This document shows positions 44,138 through 57,149 of a DNA stretch of 64,000 bases, one piece after another. Below the pieces are notes generated by a model. The model did not search any database and had not been told where the DNA came from. It saw only the letters and a list, made by a program, of their open reading frames with translations. Location of the stretch: assembly GCA_020091685.1 (NCBI GenBank), contig CM034607.1, positions 7,747,465 to 7,811,464 on the forward strand, written 5' to 3'. The translations under genes and the position numbers were made by a program. Position 1 is the first letter of the stretch; each line of letters starts with the position of its first letter. Source of the stretch: Lutjanus erythropterus (taxonomy: Eukaryota; Chordata; Actinopteri; Lutjaniformes; Lutjanidae).

Positions 44138-45509
44138 CTAGGTAAGCCTTGTTTTTAGCCTAGCAGTTGTTGACGACTTAAGAGGAGTGAGTAGTCAGCA
44201 GTCATACAAAACAGAGAGATCAATAAAATAGGTTTCTCAAAGATGGATAATCAAGAGGTCCATGAGCATAAAGTCATAGACGTATCAAAAAAATATTATG
44301 CTGGTGGCTCCAGAGCTATGCAAGATTAGCTGGCAGAGATAATAAGAACATAATCTAAATTGTTATATGTTCTGTTCTAATATCTGCAGCAGATACACTG
44401 CGAGAAATAAGGGCTTCAAAAAGGTTCTTCCTGAAGGGCTGATATTCTGCACAGAACTATTTGCTTCTGAAGAACCCTTTTTTGAAGTGTTCTTTGTAAG
44501 TCTAAGGGTTCCATTAAGAGCCATTTTCATTCGTTCACAAAGAACTCTTTTGGGAAGAACAAGTTTGTCAAGGATTGTTGTGAGAGAGTTTGTCAAGGGT
44601 TCTTTACAACATTATAAAACTCTTGGTAGAATCCCCTGTGTGGGTTCTACATAAAATCCTTGGAATATAGAAGAGTTGTTTGTAGAACCCACTTGGTGGG
44701 CTCTGGAAAAAAAATCCTTGGATTATAAAAAGGTTCTTTGTAGAACCTCTGGAGTGTGTTCTCAATAAAACCTTGGAATATAAGAGTATTCTCTCGAGAA
44801 CCCAGTGAGTATGTTCTACATGATGCCTTTAGAATTTAAAAGGGTTCTCTGTAGAATCCCCTGAGTGTCTTCCTGATAAAACCCTTAGACTATAAAAGGG
44901 TTCTCTCTACAACCCAGTGAGTGTGTTCTAGATAACATCTAGAATACAAAAAAGTTCTTTGTAGGACCCCTTAAATGTCTTCTAGATAAAACCTTTGGAA
45001 AGGTTCTTCTTGTCGGCTCTCTTAAAGGGTGGAAAGGTTCTGGATAAAACCCCCAGAGAGAGTTCTGGGTGGAACGATTACACCATAGAAGGGTTCTCTG
45101 TAGAACCTCTTATAGGACGTTCTGGGTGAAACCTTTAATAGATGGTTCTTGGTATAACCCTTTATGTTGGGTTATAAGTAGAACTTGTTGAAAGGGTTCG
45201 AACATGAACCATTATTAACGGTTCTAACAGGAACCAGAAACAACAGCCGAAGAACCCTTTATGGTTCTAGTTATCACCTTTAATTCTAAAAGTGTGCTGT
45301 CTGTAGTTATCCAAACTTTATCAGATCCATCATAAATCAACTGACTGTCTGTTGCCTAATTTTTCCTAAAAGACCAATAGAGAGGCACAGGTCTGTCGGT
45401 GCAGACCAGTGTACTGCTTCAGCCAGGCTGTCACCCTGTCAGTGTCAGTGTCCCTGAGTGGTGCTTGTGCTGTGTGCAGATATGTGGCTGTTTCCTGCCT
45501 CCCCGAGCC
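44138..45509. repeat. duplicated segment, copy B, split by an array element
   Basis: Left part 44285-44395 and right part 45295-45509 are the two halves of copy A. Between them lies the AGAACC-array element 44396-45294. The region 44138-44284 additionally matches the dispersed repeat at 500-702. Confidence 0.8.
44396..45294. mobile_element. AGAACC-array element, copy 4
   Basis: The left end CACTGCGAGAAATAAGGG follows TA (44394-44395). The right end TTATCACCTTTAATTCTAAA then AGTG is followed by TG, a mutated TA. The 899-bp interior has around 20 alternating GGTTCT and AGAACC units, many of the form AAAGGGTTCT-GTAGAACCC with about 40-60 bp spacing. The paralogous uninterrupted site is in copy A (about 43687-43690). 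Confidence 0.85.
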
Positions 45510-47580
45510 ACGCGCTCCGCAGAGGCAGATTTGTCACGGCCTTTAACTTCTGTCTGTGTATATTCTATTAACGAGCCCTGTTGTGGGACAACAATGACTC
45601 GCCATTTGTATTGTCCGTCGGTGACACCCGCAGTAAACGAATCATAGCGGCAATCCCCCGCTGACGCGCCATTTCAACTGCATCAATTTATGACTTCCAG
45701 GTTTGGGATACCCCGGGGCTATAAATCCAGGCCACAACAATCCATACTCAATTTGATTTCAGGGTGTTCTTTCTCATTCCACCGTCCATTTGTCACTGCA
45801 TGTTGAACTCATGATCCAACTGAGGCTAGTTGGAGTCCCTCTACTTGCTTTTTTACCCTTTTTCTTCCTCGCCTTGAAATCAATAGAGCTCATTTTTCCA
45901 CACCGACCCTAAAGACATCACGGCGAAAACTGATGAGGGATCCGCGCTCACACATAGTAATGCATTTCATTTGCTGCAAGTTAACAGCAATTGCTCGGTC
46001 ACATTCACTTATCATCAAATGCAATGAAATCACAGCAAATAAAAGCAGCGCACTTGTTTACAGCTCAGCTCTCGCACAAACACATCCCCTCGGAGACCTA
46101 TCTTATTCTGCATGTGTCGCTCCTCCTCTGCGATAAAGTGGAGGAAAAATGATTTTGTCATTAAATCCATCACTCTGAGTTGATTGAAGCGGTGTTCATT
46201 CCATTGTTTGCCTTGTGAAGGAGGGAAACCATTAGTCCCAGAGTGATACTTTGGGCAGGCATCGTCAATAAGCAAGCCGCCAGTGGGAGTAATTATTGCT
46301 GCATGAAACTGTCGGTGCTGGAAGGTAATAAGATCTCACATGGTCTCATTATCTCCCATGACACTGATGAGCAGGATTTCACACCTAACTACCAGGAAGA
46401 TAAAGCAGCACAAAGGCAGCAGATCTGGACTCTGAATGCGGCTTTGAATGATGTCCCTCTATCTTGATGTTTTTTAATCTGGAAGAGGGAAAGCGGCTAT
46501 GGGGGAAAGCAAATCGCCACAGATCTTTCTGCACAATCATGTTTGCACAGTTTGTTTGGAGGATTTTTTTTTTCTTTGAAAGGATGTTCCAACTAAGAAC
46601 ACCTTGCCACAAAGTACATGTTTTCAAAAACAAGTGTAGTCTCTTATTATGACCAGCAGGACTGTTTTTTTTTTTATTTAAGGCACTGCTCCATTACACA
46701 GAGTGACCATAATGGGGGGTGACAGGGCTGTAAATCAATACCAGTAACTCATTTTTGGGTTTCTAAACTCATTTTCTCCCCTGAATTCTGTCTTGTCATT
46801 GGAAAATTATACTGTATTTCAAAGAAAGTGTTTTAAGCACGCAATATTTAAGCCACGAGCGGTTAAAACAATAACAAAAGACGTGATTTGATGACATCGT
46901 GAAGTAGCTTGGCATTATGGTAGTTTGGGATAATGTAAGTACACATATAACAGAATTTATAATATAGGTCTAACATTTATAGATATCTTAATGTGAAAAT
47001 GTCACATATTATAGCTTTAAAACTGAAAAACGGAGCCTGCAAGTATGCTATCAGGGTGTGATAGTGTCTGCAGACTGAGAAATATATCCTAATGCACAGG
47101 AATCTACCATTTTGCTTTTGCGTTTTTTTGCATTTTGAACCTTTTTCTTAGTTGGGCCTCTTTTTCTTAATCCAAACAAAGATATTAGCCAGAAATGACA
47201 CATCTACATTCTCAATTAGTACATCAACTACAGATTGAGCACAAATCAATGACAGTAATGCCAGCAATTCTTGACACTAGCTATTTTCTATTTTTCCAAG
47301 ATATATAATATTCTATATGTATATACACACATTTGTTGCTACAGATTATACAACAAGGCTTGTGTATATATTTCTCTTATACTATTGTTGTACTTTATGT
47401 TATGTATTGTAGTAGAAAGTACATGTTTATGTACTGATTTTCAATTTTCTTCCTACACTTATATATTCTCTACTCTTGAATGGGAGCATCTGTAACGTGA
47501 GCGATTCTGCCCTCCCCCAGGGATCATTACAGTATTTCTGATTCTGAGCTCTGACAGCTGTGATCAGAACTAAATGCAAA
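45510..47580. other. intergenic, mostly unique sequence
   Basis: No convincing ORF. The part 45690-46480 is free of recognised repeats and of more balanced composition than its surroundings, so it is a candidate for conserved non-coding DNA; only cross-species alignment could show this. Confidence 0.35.
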
Positions 47581-47584
47581 TGTG

Positions 47585-47800
47585 GGTCTGCTAACATGCT
47601 CACACTAATACTGCTAACATGCTGATGTTAAGCAGGCATAATGTTTACCACTTTAACCATCTTAGTTTGGCGTGTTAGCATGCTAATATTTGCTAAATAG
47701 CACTAAACACAAAGTAGGCCAACAGCTGAGGCTGATGGGAATATTTTTGCAGATATTTGCTCATTCATATATCAAAGTACTGACTTACAATGCTCAAAAT
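47585..47800. repeat. teleost interspersed repeat (GCTAACATGCTAA family)
   Basis: It contains TCTGCTAACATGCTCACAC, GTTAGCATGCTAATATTTGC, AGCACTAAACACAAAGTA and GCTGAGGCTGATGGGAAT, the ordered landmarks of a common percomorph repeat. Confidence 0.65.
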
Positions 47801-48699
47801 GAGCAGCACAGGCTGAAATATACTGACATATGGGTTGTGGTTGAATAGTCCTTTCTGCTTAGGAAGGTTCCAAACTGAATGAAGTGACCCAGACCTCTAT
47901 GATAAGAGCTGGTCGAATTCTCTGAGGAAAGGTGCTTCACTGCTCTATCTCCTTTACTGAAGGACACACTGGACCATCATTTACAAAAAAGAAAGGAGAT
48001 AATGCCGTCTCACAATTCCTTTCCACAGCAACATCGTGACACACCACTCGGCTGTTCACGAAAACAAACTATCAACATCAGGTCCATCTGCAGAACGTTG
48101 GAGATGAATCAGTTTTGGACAGCGTCTGCTGTCTTTTCCTAAGCCCTAAGTGAATTTTCTTTCACGTATGTCCTTGACCTGGAGACATTTTCCATTGAGG
48201 TCAAGGAGACATATTTAGGAAAAGACAAAGGACATAATTGTTGTGACTATTTGACCACAGAATTTGTCTGGAAATGGGCCAATCACCCCACAAAAAACAA
48301 TGGATCCCACACTTCCCATAATGCATCTCGATAACATTTTTCATTATATTCTTGGGCACTGGTTAAAGTCAACATTCTCATTCGTCAGAATTATTGTTTG
48401 GAGCCGAAGTATGCCATGTTATTTTAATGTTTACTCAGTCAAACTGTTGAATTTAGCACTAGCATGTTGCTAATATTGCTATTCCCACAGGCTAGGACAA
48501 TACTGGTCAAACTGTGTAATACTGGGAAAAAGTTTTGTTTTGAGCTGACCCTGTTTGTATGTGTGTTGCTGCTGTATATTAATTTACATGATAAAACGTC
48601 ACAAAGACGATGATATAACTACATGTGAGAAAGAAATGGTCAAACTGCAAGACTTCATGTGATTACCAATGTTGTGTACCCATTTAGATAAGAAAATTG

Positions 48700-49085
48700 A
48701 TATTAGGGCTGAGCAATATGGCTTATGGGAAGTAACTAAGTACAAATAATTTGTTACTGTACTCAAGTAGATTCTTCAAGAACTTTACTTGAGTATTTAT
48801 TTTTCTGACAACTTTTTACTTTTACTCTCTGCATCTGAATACAAATATCTGTACTGTCTAAGTAACGGGACAAAAAAATGGAATAAAAGATGGAAAACAA
48901 GATGGAAAATATGTAACAAGACTAAAAACAATGTAACAAGACAAAAAACTATGTAAAAGATGTAACAAGACCGAAAAGAATTTAGACTAAAAACAATGTA
49001 ACAAGATGAAAAAGGTGGAACAAGATGAAAAACAGCATAAAAGACTTACGACAAAAAAGACGTTACAAGACAAAATAAACAACAT
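48700..49085. repeat. TAC-rich element with minisatellite, reverse orientation
   Basis: GGAAGTAACTAAGTACAAAT and TACTTGAGTATTTATTTTTC lead to a purine minisatellite (ACAAGACTAAAAACAATGTA-like units) at 48868-49080. It is preceded by ATTGATATTAGGGCTGAGCA, shared with 50860. Confidence 0.75.
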
Positions 49086-50156
49086 AATCTTGTGTAACTT
49101 TGATTAACGCACATTTGAGACACTCAGTGCACTGTGGTTGATTTAACTGATAACATGGAGTTTTTTCGACTAATCGACTGGTTGAAGAGTCGCTAGAATT
49201 TCAGTTGACCAAGATCTTAGTTTGGTTGCTACAGTCCTGTTACTTCTATACTGAGAAGACTGATGACATCACTAGGGTTATTTTCTTAGAATCCACTTCA
49301 GCCTCTGAAGACATTTGCATTTATATCATCTATGACTGATAAACTGATATGAATATACTCACTGTCATTAAAAATACTATAAAATAGTTTGGTTTTTTTT
49401 GCTGTAACTTTATTTTAACCAACCAGCTTCCTCTACTTGTTCTGAGAGGCAGATGTTATGCTGCTGACATCATTTTCTAAAAGATAAAACCTTGCGTGTC
49501 CTCACTTTAGCTCTCATCTGTTGATACAGCTAAAGTAAGGCCAGCTGCTGTTCACACGGCACGCCTCCAGCCTGTTATGAGGTTGAGGACATCTGTCTCC
49601 TCACTCGACAGGTCGAGATCCCCTCAGACAGGAGTCCATGTCTACTCCACAATCAGGAAATTCTGCCAGCACTGTTTCTGAAGAGAAGTCAAATTTCAAG
49701 CCAGAGATTTTCCTGCAAATTAAAGAGAAGTCCTCTATCAATCATTTGTAGTATGTTTTCCTGTTTGAAACAAGGGTCAGTCTGACTGAATTCCTTGTGA
49801 ATGACTGATAGATGCTGGGATCTTTCATATATGTAAGATCATTTATATTCTTAGACATAAATATTCTCCCGATTTCCAGTTTTTCTCTCATTCCTTCACT
49901 TGCCGTGGACATTTTGTTAGTGTCTCCAGCAGATGGTGCTACTACTCTCTGTCCTCGCCTGTTATGTGACACAGGCTGTGGTTATTAAAAGGTTCAGAAA
50001 TGAGGCTATTTTGCAGTAATATGAGTTTGTCAGTAATATGAGACTTAAAAAAACACACACAATACCCTTTAAATTGTGATAGATTGTCTTATTGCATTGA
50101 GTTTAGGTAAATTTTTGCTTTTTCAGAGCTGGACTGATGAGCTGCAGAACAAAAAG

Positions 50157-50189
50157 TGTGTGTGTGTGTGTGTGTGTGTACGTGTGTGC
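50157..50189. repeat. (TG)n microsatellite
   Basis: A short TG run with one ACG interruption near 50181. Confidence 0.92.
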
Positions 50190-50854
50190 AGGCTTACAGG
50201 TATATCTATCTGCTGCCAGTGAGCTGATGTAAGCCTATAGGTCAGACACATCTCTAATGAGCAGAGCAGTGTGCGAGACCCGGTACAGTGCAGAGCTATG
50301 GGCAACCATATTGATCCAGAGACATTTAACATTTACTGTAGCATCCGTGCCGGCAATAAAGTGTCAAGATGCCTCCTCGTCTCAACGGTAGGTGGTTCGA
50401 GGACAAGGTAAAACTTCTGATTAACAAAAGTGAGAATAAAAGGCTACGAAAACACGAAATCCGTTCATCCGGGCGCCGGGAAGCCAGCGAGAGTTCGTTA
50501 ATGGAACTTTTCTTTTCACCTTTCCTCAAGGTGACCAACCTTCTCTGGTGCTGGATAATAGCGAGTCAACTCCCAAAAGTGATTCCAACAATACCCGCCA
50601 ATTTCGCAGCATTGCTGGTGAACACACTTCACCAGTCACATCCATATCATTTCTCAGCTGTGGTGGGCTGTAACTGCAGAGGTCAGTGAATCCTGAAACC
50701 AGATATATCTGTGGGGGATGACAGGCTGTCAAGACACACAGGGAGAGAGACGCTAAGAGCAAAGAGAGATGGTTAATATAGTGTCCAACAATGCAGTTTG
50801 AAAGAATTTTTGATAAATATGCTTATTTGCTTTCTTTCCTATAATTACATGAGG

Positions 50855-51360
50855 AAATTGATATTAGGGCTGAGCAATACGGCTTATGAATAATTAATTG
50901 ATATTTTTAGGTTCTGCCACTTAGACGATTTGAGTATTTATTTTTCTGACAACCTTTCACTTTTACTGCCTACATCTGAATACAAATATCTGTAGTTTCT
51001 TAGTAATTCAACAAGGCAAAAAAAGATAAGACAAAAAAACAACGTAACAAGACAAAAAACAATGTAAACATGTAACATGGTAAGAAAAGATATAAGACAA
51101 AAAACAACATAATGACAAAAAAACAATATAAAACATGTAACAAGGCAAAAAAAAAGATATGACAAAAAACAACGTAACAAGATAAAGAACAATGTGACAA
51201 GACCAAAAAAAAAAAAGAAGCAAAACATGTGACAAGAGAAAAAGATAAAAGACTAAAAACAACCTAACAAGATGAGAAACGATGTAAGAGACATAACAAG
51301 ACTGAAAAGACAACAAGACTAAAAACAATGAAACAAGATGAAAAAAATTTAAATAATAAA
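50855..51360. repeat. TAC-rich element with minisatellite, reverse orientation, second copy
   Basis: It has the same leader as 48700 (GAAATTGATATTAGGGCTGA, CGGCTTATG) and GAGTATTTATTTTTCTGACA. A longer minisatellite of AACAAGACAAAAAACAATGT-like units runs over about 51010-51350. ORFs rich in Phe/Leu on the minus strand are products of this repeat, not genes. Confidence 0.75.
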
Positions 51361-52026
51361 AAAAGAAACAACCTAAAAGTTACCATTGTGCCAACAACAG
51401 TACTATTCTGTACATATTTTATCTGTACATTCCTCGGCAGGTTGATGTAATTAATTGTAATTTCCGGTGCTGCGGTGTAGTTAACTACATGTAGTAAAGT
51501 TTTCAGGAGTTAATTACTTTTGTCATGTAATTTAGGTAGCCAATAACAAACTACATATTCATAATATTCTCATGATTGTTTTTTCACACAATATGACACA
51601 ATACAACAGTTCATTGGCCACAGTTGACATTTATTGACAATCACCTGCTATTTGATTAAAATCACCTGTGGTTTGCATCTAAAATGTGCAATCAAATGCT
51701 ATGAATTTCAAATTTAGATGTAAGATTTTCCTGATTCCACCTCAGCAACTGCTGAGCCTCTACGATCGGGCTGTCCTAGTCCCTAAATCAAACACACCTA
51801 CATTTTACTCAATGTCATTTTAGTTATACCTCTTTGTATCTATATGAGTTTTCAGAGTCAGAGTGAAAGTCCTTTCAGTTTGACTGGCTATTTTTATTTA
51901 TTTTTTTTAAAGAGTAGTTGAGATGTAGCTTATGTAGGCTATAAATAGGTTGCATATAGGTTTGGTACAGTACAGTTTAAAAGTACTTTCCCAAACACTG
52001 GGTATTTATCACATAATTTTTACATG

Positions 52027-52055
52027 CCAGTTTATTTATTTATTTATTTATTTTT
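52027..52055. repeat. (TTTA)n short array
   Basis: About six TTTA units within a T-rich block; an ACT trinucleotide run follows at 52276-52312. Confidence 0.85.
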
Positions 52056-52515
52056 TAAATCAGTGGTACTGGGATGTGTTTAGCCTAGCTTAGCATAAGA
52101 AATGGAGGCAATACAAAATGGCTAACAGCCATCCTTGTTCTTTACAAAGTTAGAACACACTTACCAAAACAACAAATAAAAATCTTTTTTTCAATTTGCA
52201 TCTTATTCTCACAATTGTTTGTTCAGACTATTTATTCTACTATATTATTATTTTTTATTTTTCTGTTTTCTACTACATTTACTACTACAGTACTACTACT
52301 ACTACTTTACTACTTCATGTTAGCATGACCCATTAGGAGTAAATCTAAAATAGATAAAATGATTTGAGTGGCAATATTAATAAACCTTGCACTGCTTGCC
52401 CCTGTATGTCCTCTATCCTTTAATGTTGTTGATACCTGCTTTTTCACTTTGTCACTTGCTTCCAGTCTGTATGCTAACCTACAGCTAACCACCTCCCATC
52501 TACAGCTTTGTATTT

Positions 52516-52853
52516 GAGGGACCAGTGTGTAGGTTTTAGTGGCATTTAGCATTTGTGTTGTGACCAAATGAGTAATGCTGACCTCACCTTCATTTCAAAT
52601 GTGTGAGAAAAGGCCTTCTTCAGAGCCAGAGTTTGGTTCGTCCGTTGTACTGCAGAAACCTGAAGGTGCAACATGTCGCCGTCCATGGTAGAGGATCCAC
52701 GTCCTCTGTAGATATAAAGGGCTTACTGAAGTAGCAAAGACACAATGTTTCTTACTTTCAGGTGATTATACATGGATGAAAACATACTTATGAATATCAA
52801 ACTTCATTTCTGCCATAGATCCCATTTTATTTTACACACTGTACCTTTTGTCT
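52516..52853. mobile_element. MITE-like repeat (GACCAGTGTGTAGG family)
   Basis: The left end GGGACCAGTGTGTAGGTTTT and AGTGGCATTTAGC, and the right end TTTACACACTGTACCTTTT, are inverted relatives. This is a common percomorph non-autonomous element. Confidence 0.65.
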
Positions 52854-54710
52854 TAATTTCTGTCTGTCAATTTTTGCATCACATGTGTCTTTGGTGACAA
52901 GATTTTCATCCATCACTTTCCTCCTCATCATCATCCATGTAATATGTGGATTCTGTAATGACAGTATCATCAGAACATGACCTTCACATTTACCCATCAT
53001 GGCTTGCTGCATTGTTAATGATGTGTTGTTTCCGACGCAGCACAGCTACTGTATCTCCCTCAAAGCCTTGGGGGGACATGGAACAAGCGACAGCATGTGA
53101 GAGTCTTGAGGGAGTTTCAAAGCTTGTTTGGTTAATCGGTATAAAAAATGTAAAAATTGAGATCTATAAATATTCATTTGGGTCTTTAAAAGACGCTGCA
53201 GGTTCTCTGCGGCTGTTGGAACGAAGAAGGATGCACATAAATCACAAGTTTTACTCATGCAGAGAATGTGGAAATGAATTCCCTGACAAGGATTCAGGAC
53301 GGTGGAGATTCAGCGTCTTACCAAAAAAACTGCCGGATGGAAAAGATAAAGGCAGATCTGGCACGGGGGGGTTTATAAAATATGAAGTAATCTCCCTGTA
53401 ATCCTAAGAGATCCCGGCATGCAAAGAAATGGTAATCCCATGTAATGATAGATGATCCTTACAAAGGTCCACTCTATCATGCAAAAGAAGAGGCAGTGAA
53501 AGAAAGGTGAAAGAGGATACAGCGTGCTAGAAAAAAAAAATATCCATATGGGCTTTATGTCTGGACTCTCAAGTAAGTCATCATGACTTTCGCCCTTCAA
53601 CAAAATCTGCTGCGATGGCAAAACCACAAAACATGCTGAGCTGGAGATATTGTGTCTTGATATGTTCTGAATCCATTTCATTTTTAACGACAGATTAACC
53701 TTGATCCCGCATATCTCGGGATTATCCACTCAGTGACAAGTGCATATGGTGTGCTTTTCTGAAATGCATCCAAATCCAGCATCACAGCCACATGTATTCA
53801 CATTTTTTTTCTTCCCTACCACCCGCGCCCCCCCCTCCATCCAGATCTGGAGCAGGGCTAGGACTCTTGGGAATCGACGGCGCCATCTTTAGATGTCAGG
53901 GGCCGCTGTGATCCTCCTCTGAACATCACACAGCTCCTGCGAGGCAGAATCACATGCTTTTCTCGCGCGACATTTGTCCTCCAGATGCATTCTTGTTTAC
54001 CCGTGTTCCTCGCTGAAGCAGTCTCAGTCGGTTTCTTCTCCGGCGACGTGGAAGCCGCAGAGGTGAGAACTCCTTTAACTTTCCCCTCGTGCGGAGCTGC
54101 AGCGGTCCTGTAAGTGCAACAGCCCTGCAGGCCCGCCTCGGGCTGCAGACGCCGGCGACGGGATACACACGAAATGAAGATTTAAGATGAGGAACTGATA
54201 ACCGCGTCACAATACAGACAAGTCTTTTATATCAGAGAGTTCATCATGCAGAGAGTTCAAACTTCAAAAAACATCAAAACGACATTCTAGCTTGTCTGAT
54301 TTCTTTATATTTTATATTTCATATATAAAGGATGACAGAGGGTTGAAAGAAACAACAGATCTAATGTTGATGAGTCCAGCTTTTTTGGATACAGCTGTTG
54401 CTCTCTGCTGTATAATAGAGTTTGTTTTTCGCTGAGCTTTTGTTGCTGCCAGGGATTAGAAAGGCAACTAAACTTGACACCAGACTTTCTTTTGAATAAA
54501 ACAACAACTCTGCAACATCTCAGTCAGTGTGGATGTGAAGTTGTGCAGACGGGGTTACTTTAAAAATGTATTCCGATCTCACTAATCCTCTGTTAAAAAA
54601 TGTAGTCAGTAATGTAATCCAAGTATCACAAAGTAACTTGATTACTTTGCATTACTTTTGGATTATCTCGATATAAATATGGTGAAATTGTTGAGCCTAA
54701 TATATTGTTT

Positions 54711-55225
54711 TTAGGGCTGCAACTAACGATTATTTTCATTGATTATTTTCTCAGTAAATTAATTATTAGTTTGGTCCATGAAAAGTCAGAAGACGGTGAA
54801 AAATGTCGATCATGCTCAAGATCACGTCCCCAAATGTCTTGATTTATCCATATTAATTATCAAAAGAGGACTAAAAACAATTCTTCTATAAATTAATCCT
54901 GTCACAATTTTATCACTTGAAAAATGAAGTCAGTCAAAACGTCAAGGCTTTCCTCTAACGATTATTTTCATCATCAATTTATCTGTCCACCATTTTCTCC
55001 ATGAATCAATGAGTTATTTGGTCCACAAAGTGTAACACAATGGTGAAAAAATGTTGATCACTAAAGTCCAAGATGACGTCCTCAAATGTCTTGTTTAGTC
55101 CACAACTCAAAAATATTAAATTTGCTGTCATAGAGGAGTAAATAAACCAGTAAATTTAAAAAGTGACTTAAAACAATTAATTGATTATCAAATAAATGCC
55201 AGTTACTTTAAGTGTCAGTTAATAT
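54711..55225. repeat. two tandem copies of a GATTATTTTCAT teleost repeat
   Basis: Copy one (54714-54940) has GGGCTGCAACTAACGATTAT, GGTGAAAAATGTCGATCA and CCAAATGTCTTGATTT. Copy two (54957-55225) has ACGATTATTTTCATCATC, GGTGAAAAAATGTTGATCAC and CAAATGTCTTGTTTAGTCC. Both are in the same orientation. Confidence 0.7.
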
Positions 55226-56209
55226 CAGATTTATGTTGGTTCTAACCCGCAATTTCCACCAGGCGTGGCTGCGTTGCGTTACGTCGCGAGCGATCCAGTG
55301 TTTGTGTTTCCATCAGAAGTGCTGCTGTGTGTCCCACAAGCAGCTCTCCGTTCTGCTTCATATACGTGTCCAGTCTATTTTTGACAGACGCCGCGTCAAT
55401 TAGCACAGAGCAGATCGAACAGGCAGGAGGTCAGACGCAGGAAAGGCAGGGAGAATCCAGTTGCTTTTCACAATAAAAGACCACAGTGCAGACTCATGAT
55501 CACAAAGACAGACAGAAAATAAACAATTTAACCATGTAGCCTGCTGATCCATAGCAGAAGCACAAAGAGCAAGAAAAGAGGACCTAACCAACAAAATCTG
55601 AGTAAGTAAACATAATCAGGTGGGCAAAACGCTCCGCTGCTGAAATGCTTCTGAAGCACTGCTGGTGGGCGCTGCAGCCGTACAGAGGACAGATCAGAAC
55701 CGTGGTGCAGATGTGCCCTGCTTGGTGCATTGTGTTTTTTAACTAATAAATCCAGCTATAGGTCATCTGCAGGCATCTGTTTGCAAAACAATATTAACAG
55801 GGAAAAAAAAACTAAATTTCAGTGTATTCAGACTTCTATTATTCAATGCCAGTAGCACTTACAGTGATTCTGACTGCTGCAGAGCATTTCCTTTAAAAGG
55901 AGATCAAACAACACATGTACACAAAATGGTTCAACAACAGCTTTCAGTTTACTTTGGGTATACCTTTGATAGACACTTCAGGCTAATTTATGTGAATTTA
56001 CAGGAAGGAGGGTCTACACATGCAAAGTTAACTTCAACTTCCACAAAAGTGTCCTCATCCTTCCTGTGCAAGGCATTTGGGACAGTCAGGGACTTAGGCG
56101 TGGGCATTTAAACCTTTTTATCAGTCACATCTTTTGAATGGTGAAGGCCAGATATCGTGAGCACCAGCAGCATGGGAACTCAATAAAATGACTTATAAAT
56201 ATGCCTTAA

Positions 56210-56340
56210 AGTAATAGTTTGTCATGGAAGATATGCTTAATCGCTTCATGTAAGATGAGGAGATTGATAATATCTCATGTTTGCCTCTTCAAAATGAAAC
56301 TGCAGCCAGGAGATACTTGGCTTAAAGGCTACAAGATTTT
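56210..56340. repeat. teleost interspersed repeat fragment
   Basis: AATAGTTTGTCATGGAAGAT, ATGCTTAATCGCTTCATG and GAGGAGATTGATAATATCTC followed by CTGCAGCCAGGAG are the other half of the repeat type at 8081-8335. Confidence 0.6.
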
Positions 56341-56348
56341 TGAACATT

Positions 56349-56705
56349 TAAGGTCCACTGTGCAAGTTTTAGGGGGGTTTATTTGCATAATGTAATGTAT
56401 GTTTCATTAGAGTAATCCATGTTAAGGCTACAAAGACTACAAATTTACATTTACTTACATTTTTATGATTGGAAAATGTAAGATTTTTCATTTAGGCCCA
56501 CAATAGTGATAAATTAAAATTAATAAAATATTAGAGAGCCAGCCACACAGAACCACTGAGGTCAAAAAACTGCATGCAGCTCCAGACTGCAGGTCGCAGA
56601 ACCCTGTCTGCAGGCTTCGAAGCAGAGTCAGACAAGGTATTTGCAATCTACAAACTCACCATTACATGCTACTAAATCCTACACGGTGGTCCTTTTTTGT
56701 GTAAA
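56349..56705. mobile_element. MITE-like repeat (GGTCCACTGTG family)
   Basis: The left end AAGGTCCACTGTGCAAG and right end CACGGTGGTCCTTTTTT are inverted. Inner landmarks TTACATGCTACTAAATCCTA and TGCAATCTACAAACTCACC match the family also seen at 52516. Confidence 0.7.
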
Positions 56706-57149
56706 AATATGAGTGTGCTGTAATCTGAGCTTCTTTGTTCTTTGTTTTGGTAGGTGTCATTACTGACAGATTATATGCAGATACTGCAGATGTTTTGAAT
56801 TTGTATCTTTTTGTGTCTGCACGACTTCTGGTGTAGACAAGCATGACAACAGTGAGAAGTGTCCACGGAAGCACTGACCTGATTGGTTGAAGTTAGACAT
56901 GATAGACAGATGGTTCATCCAATTTTTTTTTTAATGCTTGCCCTTTTCCAAAAGTTTCTAAGAATGACTTCCCTGATGGTTCTGTGTAACAACCCATCTA
57001 GTGTGTCAGGTGAGTATACAGCAGCTTTTTCACTTTCTCTAATGTTGACATTACAAAATTAAGTAAATGTATATGCTATCTGGAGAATAATGTCCAGAAT
57101 ACAAATAAGATAATTACAAATGTCTTTTGACCAGCTGCCTGTAATTGTA

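Noticed and set aside
50369..50689. 106-aa plus-strand ORF
   Set aside because: No recognisable domain and no supporting context.
50938..51328. Phe/Leu/Cys-rich minus-strand ORFs resembling membrane proteins
   Set aside because: Same minisatellite in the opposite orientation.
52946..53401. 151-aa plus-strand ORF with CRECGNEFPDK reminiscent of half a zinc finger
   Set aside because: No His pair, no repeated finger, no splice or family support; likely chance.
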